Positions 57,459-64,000 of a stretch of 64,000 nucleotides of DNA are shown piece after piece. The stretch is taken from positions 2,480,001 to 2,544,000 of the forward strand of contig NC_017583.1 of the NCBI RefSeq assembly GCF_000184345.1, given 5' to 3'. Numbering within the stretch: the first letter of the stretch is position 1; each line of letters starts with the position of its first letter. The position numbers were made by a program, and so were the translations under genes. The notes under the pieces are model-generated. The model saw nothing but the letters and a program-made list of their open reading frames with translations. It had not been told where the DNA came from and made no database searches. The stretch comes from Spirochaeta thermophila DSM 6578. GTDB taxonomy: Bacteria; Spirochaetota; Spirochaetia; Winmispirales; Winmispiraceae.

Positions 57459-57791
57459 ATGAAGGTACAGACGAACACGAAAGGCGATGTGTACATCGTC
57501 GAATTGGAGGGTGACCTCGACGTCTTCAGCTGCGTCACCCTCAAACAGGAGATCGACAGGCTCTTCAACGCCGGGGCTCAGAAGATGATACTCAACATGA
57601 ACAAGGTCCCCTATATCGACAGCCGTGGGGTGGGTGTCCTCATCTATACGAACTCACTCTTCAAGAAGGCGGGGAGAAAGTTCTTCCTCACCCACGTGAA
57701 CGGCTCCGTCCGGAGGGTGATAGAGCTCACAAAGCTCATCGGATACCTGCCCATCGCCAACTCCGACGAGGAAGCCATCCAGAAGATGTAA
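57459..57791 (+). CDS. Anti-sigma factor antagonist (STAS domain, RsbV/SpoIIAA type)
   Basis: STAS protein of 110 residues. The phosphorylation site is S55 in VPYIDSRGVGVLIY, and GDVYIVELEGDLDVFSC is the typical first half. It would be dephosphorylated by the RsbU-like phosphatase upstream and phosphorylated by the kinase-fold protein downstream. The ATG at 57459, after GAGAGGGGTGAAC, is preferred over an in-frame start 15 bases upstream. Confidence 0.93.
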   Translation: MKVQTNTKGDVYIVELEGDLDVFSCVTLKQEIDRLFNAGAQKMILNMNKVPYIDSRGVGVLIYTNSLFKKAGRKFFLTHVNGSVRRVIELTKLIGYLPIANSDEEAIQKM

Positions 57792-57810
57792 CCAGGAAGG
57801 AGGATCGACC

Positions 57811-58392
57811 ATGGAAGACAAGGACTATGAGATCAGACAGCTCGTGGTGGACGAGAACAGTCCGCTCTTCGACCGGAAAGGCATGTTCTACAAGGAATTC
57901 CCCAGCGATCTGAGACAGGTGCGCTACTTCACGCTCCTCATCGTACAGAAGGCCCCTCCCGAGATCCGCGAGGTAAACCTCCTCGAACAGCAGATCAGCG
58001 AACTCATCATCAACGCCATCAAACACGGCAACAAAGGCGACATCAACAAGAAGGTGAAGGTATGGTACCGGTTCACTCCGGAACTCGCCCACCTCATCGT
58101 GGAGGATGAAGGCGAAGGGTTCAAGAACCTCGAAAAGTGGAACGAGTTCCACAGGATCCGTACCGAGGCCTTTCTCCGCCAGGACTTCGACACCCTGGAG
58201 AAGTATATCTCCTTTCGCACCGAGGAGAGCGACGAGATGGACGGAGGGAACGCCCTCTTCGCCGCCATCGAGTACTGGAACGGAGGCATGGTCTACAACG
58301 AAAAGCGGAACGCCGTCGCCGTCCTCAAGACCTTCCCAAAACGACATAGAGGGATTACAATAGAAGAGATACAGAAGATGGCTTCCATATAG
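57811..58392 (+). CDS. RsbW-like ATP-binding protein (GHKL fold)
   Basis: Protein of 193 residues with a GHKL ATPase core: N-box ISELIINAIKHGNKGD and G1-box VEDEGEGFKNL. A later DGGNALFAAIEYW may be the G2/lid region. Around 50 residues are inserted between G1 and the end compared with classical RsbW, so it is a variant of the anti-sigma serine kinase family. It lies between the STAS gene and an unknown gene in one operon. Which sigma factor or other target it controls is unknown. Confidence 0.82.
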   Translation: MEDKDYEIRQLVVDENSPLFDRKGMFYKEFPSDLRQVRYFTLLIVQKAPPEIREVNLLEQQISELIINAIKHGNKGDINKKVKVWYRFTPELAHLIVEDEGEGFKNLEKWNEFHRIRTEAFLRQDFDTLEKYISFRTEESDEMDGGNALFAAIEYWNGGMVYNEKRNAVAVLKTFPKRHRGITIEEIQKMASI

Positions 58393-58402
58393 AAGGTAGG
58401 GG

Positions 58403-59566
58403 ATGAAGAGTCCATCCGAAAAAAGTGTGATTCAGATCCCACTCAAGATCGCGCTCAGTCCGGAGGGGGTGAACCTCTTTCTCCAGAACAGACGCCCCCT
58501 CCAGAAGATCCGCTTCGCCGACACACGAGAAACCTTCGGGCTCGTGGTGAACGGGATCAATGCCCAGACACTCTCCCAGCTCCTCTCCAAACACTATGTG
58601 GACGGCATAGAGGCCTCGGACAGCGATATCCTTTCCCGACGTGACGACATCCTCACCCTCAACCGCATGCTCTTCAGGGCCCTCCTCCAGGAACGATTCA
58701 ACGAGGACCTCAAGAGGGTCCTCCTCAAGTCCCGGATGGTGGCCCACTGGAACAGGACCAATCCGCAGAAGGCCATCACCGAGAACACCGTGGTGAGCGA
58801 GGCTGCGCAGAAACAGCTCCTCCAAAGCCATGGGGAGGTGTTCCAAAGGATCCAGGGCATCCTCCTCGCCCCGGTCTACTTCGCGGTCGAGAAGGAGCAA
58901 GGGGCGGAGACACCGGAAGCCGCCCTCCAGAAAGAGGTGGCGAGGGAATTCTTCCTCCACCAGGCCCCCTTCACCTGGTATCTCTTCGCCTTCATCAAGG
59001 ACAGGGACGACAAGAGCCTCTACACCGCCGTCTCCGATCTCATTCTCCAATACGTGAGACGGTCGAAGATCGGGGACTTCCTCGGAGCCACCCTCATCGA
59101 ACTCATCATGAACACCGAGAACGCCAACATCTACTCCTTCGCCACGAGAAAGAACATCCCGGGAATCAAGATAGATCAGATCTTCTTCGATCAAAAGCTT
59201 CGCAACATGGTCCTCACCCACATGTCGAAGGAGGAGCAGAAGCTCTACGTCATGTGGCTCTTCAAGACCGTGGAGGCGCGGCAGGGGTCTGCGGTACGGT
59301 TTCAGATCTCGGTGTACAACCGGGAGTACCGGGCGCACCTCACCCAGGAGTCCCTCCACGACACCAAGGCGGCCCTCACCGAGCAGAGCCTCGAGCAGTA
59401 CCTCGCCTCGGGCGGGGACATCCCCTTCGGCTCCATCGACATGACGGGATTCTACATACAGTCGCTCAAGCAGGAATGCGAAGCCGTCTCCATCCACTTC
59501 GACGCGACCATCACCCATCTCTCACGGAACGACGCCGCAGCAGTGACTCTCACCCTTCAGATCTGA
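58403..59566 (+). CDS. Protein of unknown function in the partner-switching operon
   Basis: A 387-residue soluble protein that I do not recognise. There is no signal peptide, membrane segment or nucleotide motif. The N-terminus (IQIPLKIALSPEGVNLFLQN) and a middle region with LGATLIELIMNTENANIYSFA are its most regular parts, and IELIMN resembles the N-box helix of GHKL proteins only superficially. AAGGTAGGGG precedes the ATG, 10 bases after the RsbW-like gene, so it is probably co-transcribed and may be the target of the switch. It overlaps the convergent epimerase gene by 17 bases. Confidence 0.72.
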   Translation: MKSPSEKSVIQIPLKIALSPEGVNLFLQNRRPLQKIRFADTRETFGLVVNGINAQTLSQLLSKHYVDGIEASDSDILSRRDDILTLNRMLFRALLQERFNEDLKRVLLKSRMVAHWNRTNPQKAITENTVVSEAAQKQLLQSHGEVFQRIQGILLAPVYFAVEKEQGAETPEAALQKEVAREFFLHQAPFTWYLFAFIKDRDDKSLYTAVSDLILQYVRRSKIGDFLGATLIELIMNTENANIYSFATRKNIPGIKIDQIFFDQKLRNMVLTHMSKEEQKLYVMWLFKTVEARQGSAVRFQISVYNREYRAHLTQESLHDTKAALTEQSLEQYLASGGDIPFGSIDMTGFYIQSLKQECEAVSIHFDATITHLSRNDAAAVTLTLQI

Positions 59567-60581
59567 CACCCTCTCCCTCTTTCCACAGGGACTCCACCCG
59601 ATCCTGGAGGGCGACGAGCCTGTCGATAGCCTCATCCAGACGGGAGTCGATGCATTGCTTCTCCGGATGCCTCTCGTACCACGCGAGCGACCGGGAGATC
59701 ATCTCCTCGAGAGGGATGCGGAATTGCACGTCGGGCACCTCCTCCCTGAGACGGGAGGTATCGAAGAGGGTGGTGTACCGCTTGTCCCCCATGAGACTCG
59801 CCCCCTGTCTGGGAAGGAGGCGGGCGATGTGGCGTGAGGGGACGTAGACCACCCGGGAGCGCTTTCCGAGGGCCTCCGCGAGCCGCTCGTGTATCTCCTC
59901 CCAGGTATAGGCGAAGGGAGAGGTGATGTGATAGGCCGCATGACGGAGTGAGGGTTTGAGGATGAGAGGGACGAAGGCCCTCGCGAAGTCCTCGGCATGG
60001 GTGAGCGTCCAGAGGGCGAGCCCATCATCGTGGATCACGATCGGCTTTCCGCGAAGGATACGCGCGGGCACCGTAAAGTCGCGCGACCCGAACGATGTGG
60101 GAATCCATCCCTCCCCTATGGTGTGGGAGGGCCGCACGATGAGCGGCTGGATCCCCCGGGAAGGTGCCGCCTCGAGGAGGAGGTCCTCTCCCCGGATCTT
60201 TTCCCTCGCGTAGTCCCAGAAGGGGTTCCCGCGGGGGTCGCTCTCCCGATGGAACACCCCGGGTGCAGGTCTCCGATACACGGAGGCAGAGCTTATGAAG
60301 ACGTACCGCTGCGTCCTCCCCTCGAAGAGCTCGAGATCCCGCTCCACATCGCGAGGCGTATAGGCCACCCAGTCCACCACTACATCGAAGGAATAGGGCC
60401 GGAGGAGATCCCGTATCGAATCCTTGTCCGTGATGTCCCCAAGGAGTACGCGGGCTCCCTCCGGCACAAGGCGGTCAGACGAGCCCCGAACGAGGATCCA
60501 TGTCTCCACCCCCTTTCCGAGCGCCTCCCTCACGCAGGCGGAAGAGATGTTCCCTGTTCCCCCTATGAACAAGATCCTCAT
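59550..60581 (-). CDS. NAD-dependent epimerase/dehydratase family protein
   Basis: Extended short-chain dehydrogenase of 343 residues. The Rossmann motif is MRILFIGGTGNISSACV (GGTGxIS variant). DVVVDWVAYTPRD, VFISSASVYRR and a DYAREKIRGE segment carry the likely Ser/Tyr/Lys triad, with YAREK as YxxxK. It resembles isoflavone-reductase-like or RmlD-like dehydratases, but the substrate cannot be told. It is the last gene of the dnaX-ybaB-recR unit; its start overlaps the recR stop by 4 bases. Confidence 0.87.
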   Translation of the reverse strand: MRILFIGGTGNISSACVREALGKGVETWILVRGSSDRLVPEGARVLLGDITDKDSIRDLLRPYSFDVVVDWVAYTPRDVERDLELFEGRTQRYVFISSASVYRRPAPGVFHRESDPRGNPFWDYAREKIRGEDLLLEAAPSRGIQPLIVRPSHTIGEGWIPTSFGSRDFTVPARILRGKPIVIHDDGLALWTLTHAEDFARAFVPLILKPSLRHAAYHITSPFAYTWEEIHERLAEALGKRSRVVYVPSRHIARLLPRQGASLMGDKRYTTLFDTSRLREEVPDVQFRIPLEEMISRSLAWYERHPEKQCIDSRLDEAIDRLVALQDRVESLWKEGEGVRSEG

Positions 60582-61186
60582 CCGTCCCCCTCCCCGGAGG
60601 AAATGCGCTGACGGCCCTCAAGCGCCCGCGCGAGCGTGACCCTGTCGGCGTACTCGAGGTCACCACCCACCGGGAGTCCCAGTGCGAGACGGGAGACCTT
60701 CCCCCCCCAGTCCTTGAGGAGCCTGACGAGATAGAGGGCGGTGGTATCGCCCTCCACCGTGGGATTGGTGGCGATGATCACCTCTTCCACCGGTTCCCTC
60801 TCGAGGCGTCTCACGAGGGCATCGATGGTGAGATCCTCGGGGCGAACCCCCTCCAGGGGGGCGATGGCGCCGTGCAGGACGTGATAGAGGCCCCTGTACG
60901 TATGCGTCGCTTCGATCGCCCACACATCAGAGGGCTGTTCCACCACACATATGGTCCTATGGTCACGTGCCGGGTCACTACATATCTCGCAGAGAGTCGC
61001 ATCCGAGTACATGCCACACCGGCTGCACCGCTTCACGCGATCCGGGAGCTCCATGATGAGCCGACCCAGGGCTTGTACGAACGCCCTGTCCGCCTTGAGC
61101 AACCAATGGGCGATCCTGCTCGCACTCTTCTTCCCCACCCCCGGGAGACGGGAGAGATGGCCGATGAGCACCTCGAGGGAGTTCAT
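60578..61186 (-). CDS. recR: Recombination protein RecR
   Basis: RecR (202 residues) works with RecF/RecO in gap repair. It starts with LEVLIGHLSRLPGVGKKSASRIA (helix-hairpin-helix), has the zinc finger CSRCGMYSDATLCEIC, a Toprim domain with VVEQPSDVWAIE and IIATNPTVEGDTTALYL, and a C-terminal Walker-B-like tail. The order dnaX-ybaB-recR is conserved in many bacteria. It overlaps ybaB and the epimerase gene by 4 bases each. Confidence 0.96.
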   Translation of the reverse strand: MNSLEVLIGHLSRLPGVGKKSASRIAHWLLKADRAFVQALGRLIMELPDRVKRCSRCGMYSDATLCEICSDPARDHRTICVVEQPSDVWAIEATHTYRGLYHVLHGAIAPLEGVRPEDLTIDALVRRLEREPVEEVIIATNPTVEGDTTALYLVRLLKDWGGKVSRLALGLPVGGDLEYADRVTLARALEGRQRISSGEGDG

Positions 61187-61488
61187 GCTCCCCCCAGGAG
61201 AGGAGGGAAGATCCCGGACTGGAGCTTGCCAACGAGCTCAGTACGGAGTTTCCCCAGGGCATTGGTGAGCGCGGCCTTCACCAGGTCCTCGAGAAGCGCC
61301 ACGTCGTTCGGATCCACGGCTTCGGGATCGATCTTCACACGGTGCACGGAAAAATCACCCCCCACCTCCACCTCCACCATTCCTCCCCCGGCCGATCCGG
61401 TCACCCGAAGCTCGGTGAGGGTCTCCTGAATACGTTGCATCCGCTCCGGAAGGTCCTGGAGCTGCTTCAGCACATCAAAGGGGTTCAT
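61183..61488 (-). CDS. ybaB: YbaB/EbfC family nucleoid-associated protein
   Basis: Small DNA-binding protein of 101 residues; the Borrelia homologue EbfC binds specific DNA palindromes. Pattern NPFDVLKQLQDLPERMQRIQETL, then GGGMVEVEVGGDFSVHRVKIDPEAV and a C-terminal helix. GAGGAGTGAGT before the ATG at 61488 is preferred to an in-frame GTG at 61494. It lies between dnaX and recR as in many genomes. Confidence 0.93.
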   Translation of the reverse strand: MNPFDVLKQLQDLPERMQRIQETLTELRVTGSAGGGMVEVEVGGDFSVHRVKIDPEAVDPNDVALLEDLVKAALTNALGKLRTELVGKLQSGIFPPLLGGA

Positions 61489-61497
61489 ACTCACTCC

Positions 61498-63030
61498 TCA
61501 CTTCACGATCTCGCCTTTGAATATACGCCGAACCTGTTCAACCGGCTCCTCGATCTGAGGTTCTTCCCCCGGGCTCCTGTCCTCCTGTTCTCGTATCCGT
61601 CCCAGGACACACTCCACACCCCTCCCCGCCACTTCCTCGAACAATCTCTTTATGACATCCACCTGTTCCTCGCAAAGGGCGAGGGGAGCCTTGGAAGAGA
61701 ACAGGATCTCCACCCGTCGTCCCTGGATCCGCCACTGCCCCTGTGAAAGAGCCGCCTGGAGCGTGGGGGAGTGGGCGCGGGCCCTTGCGAGCACCGCTTC
61801 CCTGATCTCTCCAGGGGACCGGGGTTCCGCACCCTCCTCTCGGGAATCCGGCGCACCCTGGGGAGGAGGAGAGGCCTGAACCGCTCCTCCGACGAGCCCC
61901 GCCCGCAGGCGTTCGAGTCTCGAGACCAGATCCTCGGAAGAGACCCACCTGCGAAGGTGGGCGAGTCGGGAGACGAGGAGTTCGAGATCATACCGCTGGT
62001 TGAGGGAATATCGTATGTTGCGATACGTCTCCAGGATCAGTTCCATCGCCCGCTCGAGCTGGGCGGGAGAAAAGGCCGTACGCACCGATTTCGAGAACCG
62101 CGAGGGTGCGACCCCCAGAATGCTCTCCCGTTCGATGCCGGCCTCAACCAGGGTGAGCGCCCGAAAGTACTCGGCAAGATCCACCACGCACTGCTCGACC
62201 GACACCCCGGACATCAGGATTTCATGGACGAGATCGAGAGCGCCTTTCACCTCTTCCCTCACACAGGCCTCGACCACTGCCTGGAGGCGTTCGAACCCCA
62301 CGAGACCCAGCTTCTCCTGGATGAGGGCGTACGACAGCCTCCCCTCGGAAAAGGAGACCACCTGGTCGAAGAGGGTGTAGGCATCGCGCAAGGATCCGTC
62401 GGCTTCCTTTGCGATCCAGGAAAGAGCCTCCTCCTCGACCTCCACCTGCATCTCCGAGGCCGCCTCTCTGAGGAGGCTCGCTATCACCTCTGGAGAGATG
62501 AGCCGGAAATGATACTGCTGACACCTCGATCGGATGGTTGCAGGCACCCTCTGGAGTTCGGTGGTCGCGAAGATGAAGACCACGTAGGGAGGCGGCTCTT
62601 CTATGGTCTTGAGGAGGGCGTTGAAGGCGCTGTTGGAGAGCATGTGCACCTCGTCGATGATGTACACCTTGTAGCGCGCCTTGCCGGGGGCGAAGAGGAC
62701 CTCCTCACGTATCACCCTGACGTCGTTCACCGACGTGTTGGAAGCACCATCGATCTCGATCACATCGATGGCGGTACCCTGGGAGATCTCTTTGCAGCTG
62801 GTGCACGTCCCGCACGGTTCGGGAGTCACGCCCTGCTCACAGTTGAGAGCCTTCGCCAGTATCCTGGCTGCGGACGTCTTTCCCACCCCGCGAGGTCCCG
62901 AGAAGAGGTACGCGTGAGCCACACGCCCCGCCTTCAACGCATTGGTGAGGGTGGAGACCACGAACTCCTGGCCCTTGAGATCCTTGAACGTCTGCGGCCT
63001 TCGCCTGTTGGCGGTCACCTCAAAGGACAT
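61498..63030 (-). CDS. dnaX: DNA polymerase III gamma/tau subunit
   Basis: Clamp-loader ATPase of 510 residues. Near the N-terminus: RPQTFKDLKGQEFVV, Walker A SGPRGVGKTSAAR, the zinc cysteines CEQG...CGTCTSC, Walker B VYIIDEVHMLS and the SRC arginine finger in TIRSRCQQYHF. The C-terminal domain III and a short tail are present; there is no long tau extension. GGGGAGGTGTTC sets the start at 63030. The partner holA is at 27250. Confidence 0.96.
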   Translation of the reverse strand: MSFEVTANRRRPQTFKDLKGQEFVVSTLTNALKAGRVAHAYLFSGPRGVGKTSAARILAKALNCEQGVTPEPCGTCTSCKEISQGTAIDVIEIDGASNTSVNDVRVIREEVLFAPGKARYKVYIIDEVHMLSNSAFNALLKTIEEPPPYVVFIFATTELQRVPATIRSRCQQYHFRLISPEVIASLLREAASEMQVEVEEEALSWIAKEADGSLRDAYTLFDQVVSFSEGRLSYALIQEKLGLVGFERLQAVVEACVREEVKGALDLVHEILMSGVSVEQCVVDLAEYFRALTLVEAGIERESILGVAPSRFSKSVRTAFSPAQLERAMELILETYRNIRYSLNQRYDLELLVSRLAHLRRWVSSEDLVSRLERLRAGLVGGAVQASPPPQGAPDSREEGAEPRSPGEIREAVLARARAHSPTLQAALSQGQWRIQGRRVEILFSSKAPLALCEEQVDVIKRLFEEVAGRGVECVLGRIREQEDRSPGEEPQIEEPVEQVRRIFKGEIVK

Positions 63031-63041
63031 GAACACCTCCC

Positions 63042-63878
63042 CTACACATCGAGTTCCTCCGGGATCCCTCCTATCACCTTTCCCGCTTCGAAGGCCACCA
63101 GGAATCCGGAGCCCGGGCTGGTGAGATCTATCCCCTGTTTCTTGAGGAGGTCTGCGAGATAGTCGGCCTGTTCCACACTGGAGAGTATCCCCATGTAGGT
63201 CTTGGAATAAGGAGTACGGGAGTGGAAGAACTTCACCCCCGCGAAGATGGGTATGTCGTAGAGGAGCTTCTTCTGAAGGGTCTCTGTCTCCAGGATCACG
63301 GTCGTTTGAGCCCCCACCTCCACCAGACTGGAAGAGACTTCCTGCTCCTTCCCTTCCTCGTTGATACAGAGGAGGAAGACGATTTTCGCCGCCTTCCCCT
63401 CCTTCACGAGGGGAACCACATCAGCCTGCGCGAGGATGTTACGGAACTCCTCCGGGGAAGAGGAGAGGATCAGCCTGTTTCTGAGGGCCTCCTCCTTGAG
63501 GATGCGGGAGAGTTTCGCGAGCACTTGGAGATACTGGGTCCCCTGATCCGCAGGAAAGAGAAAGCTGAAGAGGAGACGGACCGGTTTTCCATCCACGCTC
63601 CCGTACTTCATCCCCTCGGGTATGGTGGCTGCGATGATGACCGCATGGGGGAGTCCCTCCATCTTGCAATGGGGGATGGCGATTCCCTCTCCTATTCCCG
63701 TGGTGCTCTGCGCCTCTCTCGCGAGGAGCTCGTTCAGCACCGGCTCCTCCATCTCTCCCGGCACGAGACCCACTTCGCACGCTCTGCGCACCAGTATTTT
63801 GAAGAGTTCCTCCTTCTTCTTGTAGGCCTTCATGTTGAGGAAGATCCCCTCGGGCTTGAGATAGTCGATCACATACAT
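63042..63878 (-). CDS. PTS EIIA (fructose/nitrogen type) domain protein with extra C-terminal domain
   Basis: The N-terminal half (about 1-150) is an EIIA-type domain: KKKEELFKILVRRACEVGLV, then the phosphorylatable His in GIGEGIAIPHCKMEG and RLLFSFLFPADQGTQYLQVLAKLSRIL. The second half (about 155-278) is not part of EIIA; it has VVPLVKEGKAAKIVFLLCINEEG and a glycine-rich end and may be a regulatory sensor domain. With the antiporter-like gene 52 bases upstream, it probably controls ion transport, as PtsN does for potassium. AAGGAGGGGGCC is the ribosome binding site. Confidence 0.85.
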   Translation of the reverse strand: MYVIDYLKPEGIFLNMKAYKKKEELFKILVRRACEVGLVPGEMEEPVLNELLAREAQSTTGIGEGIAIPHCKMEGLPHAVIIAATIPEGMKYGSVDGKPVRLLFSFLFPADQGTQYLQVLAKLSRILKEEALRNRLILSSSPEEFRNILAQADVVPLVKEGKAAKIVFLLCINEEGKEQEVSSSLVEVGAQTTVILETETLQKKLLYDIPIFAGVKFFHSRTPYSKTYMGILSSVEQADYLADLLKKQGIDLTSPGSGFLVAFEAGKVIGGIPEELDV

Positions 63879-63899
63879 GGCCCCCTCCTTCGAGGTTTC

Positions 63900-63922
63900 A
63901 TTTTCCCTCCTGGGAGAAAAAA
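63900..63922. other. Inverted repeat upstream of the EIIA-like gene
   Basis: TTTTCCC-TCCT-GGGAGAAAA. On the minus strand it lies after the antiporter-like stop and before the EIIA ribosome binding site, with T-rich sequence on its upstream side, so it is an intercistronic hairpin rather than a normal terminator. Confidence 0.4.
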
Positions 63923-63930
63923 ATTCAATC

Positions 63931-64000
63931 TCATGCCGAGCCCCGATACGAGAGTTTGAGGACCGGCGGGGGTATGAGTGCAGTGATCACCACCACCAGC
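63931..64000 (-). CDS. 3' end of a probable cation:proton antiporter (partial)
   Basis: Only the last 22 residues are in the window: LVVVITALIPPPVLKLSYRG plus SA, then TGA. A hydrophobic helix ending in ALIPPPVLKL is the usual end of CPA2/NapA-type antiporters. The EIIA-like gene follows on the same strand after 52 bases. The call rests on a very short segment. Confidence 0.45.
   Translation of the reverse strand, partial: LVVVITALIPPPVLKLSYRGSA

Noticed and set aside
63974-64000. Plus-strand gene starting ATG at 63974
   Set aside because: Only nine codons are visible; the opposite strand gives a convincing antiporter C-terminus ending at 63931.

Overview
The window is a gene-dense, GC-rich bacterial chromosome segment, most likely from the Spirochaetota and probably a thermophilic Spirochaeta/Winmispira-type organism. 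This is an inference from gene content: archaeal-type PheRS, archaeal-type AspRS with a GatCAB amidotransferase, a GatB/GatA route instead of an AsnRS, HPr kinase beside sigma-54, CheR/CheB, and several FecR, lipoprotein and RsbU-type genes. No rRNA, CRISPR array or prophage was seen. The only mobile element is one intact IS256-family insertion sequence.

Layout. 1-5.1 kb: pheS-pheT, an unknown gene and an orphan ParA-type ATPase. 5-7.9 kb: thrH, an NlpC/P60-like lipoprotein, apbE and a NusG-II domain protein. 7.9-11.05 kb: an Mre11/Rad50-like pair (YhaO/YhaN type) whose ATPase has a predicted membrane hairpin inside its coiled coil. 11.1-13.4 kb: a ferredoxin, tRNA-Leu(CAG), the insertion sequence and a Dps/thioferritin-like gene. 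13.5-16.3 kb: a YmdB-family protein with a degenerate metal site, then cheR-cheB on the other strand. 16.5-28.2 kb: an almost unbroken run of touching or overlapping genes, pyrG-lptC-lptA-lptB-rpoN-hpf-hprK-ptsH-lipoprotein-ntrY-ntrX-lexA-holA. 28.2-35.3 kb: uvrC, a secreted LamG/FN3-like protein, a frameshifted TPR protein with a 15-bp repeat array, sixA and thyX. 35.4-43.2 kb: capA-like, M23 peptidase, MATE exporter, small unknown, ppk and ppx. 43.3-45.7 kb: nfeD and two tandem stomatin genes. 45.7-50.1 kb: gatC-gatA-gatB-aspS. 50.3-55.2 kb: a glycosidase, deoD, lplA, two lipoproteins and a FecR protein. 55.5-59.6 kb: an RsbU/RsbV/RsbW-like partner-switching module with an unknown fourth gene. 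59.6-64 kb: a dnaX-ybaB-recR-epimerase operon read from the other strand, a PtsN-like protein and the 3' end of a probable cation:proton antiporter.

Organisation. Most operon neighbours overlap by 1-11 bases (ATGA or TGATG junctions), and most convergent pairs overlap at their 3' ends by 4-52 bases. Several monocistronic or first-of-operon genes lack a Shine-Dalgarno sequence and instead have a -35/-10 pair placed so that transcription should start at the start codon. This suggests leaderless mRNAs for thrH, apbE, the YhaO-like gene, capA, the M23 peptidase and nfeD.

The most notable observations are: (1) a probable one-base loss in a C7 tract that splits the reading frame of the TPR/Pro-rich protein; (2) a YmdB homologue with nearly all metal ligands substituted; (3) a Rad50-like ATPase with a transmembrane hairpin flanked by a near-identical 56-bp duplication; (4) the set of apparent leaderless promoters; (5) a transposase frame that has no stop inside its IS and ends inside tRNA-Leu.
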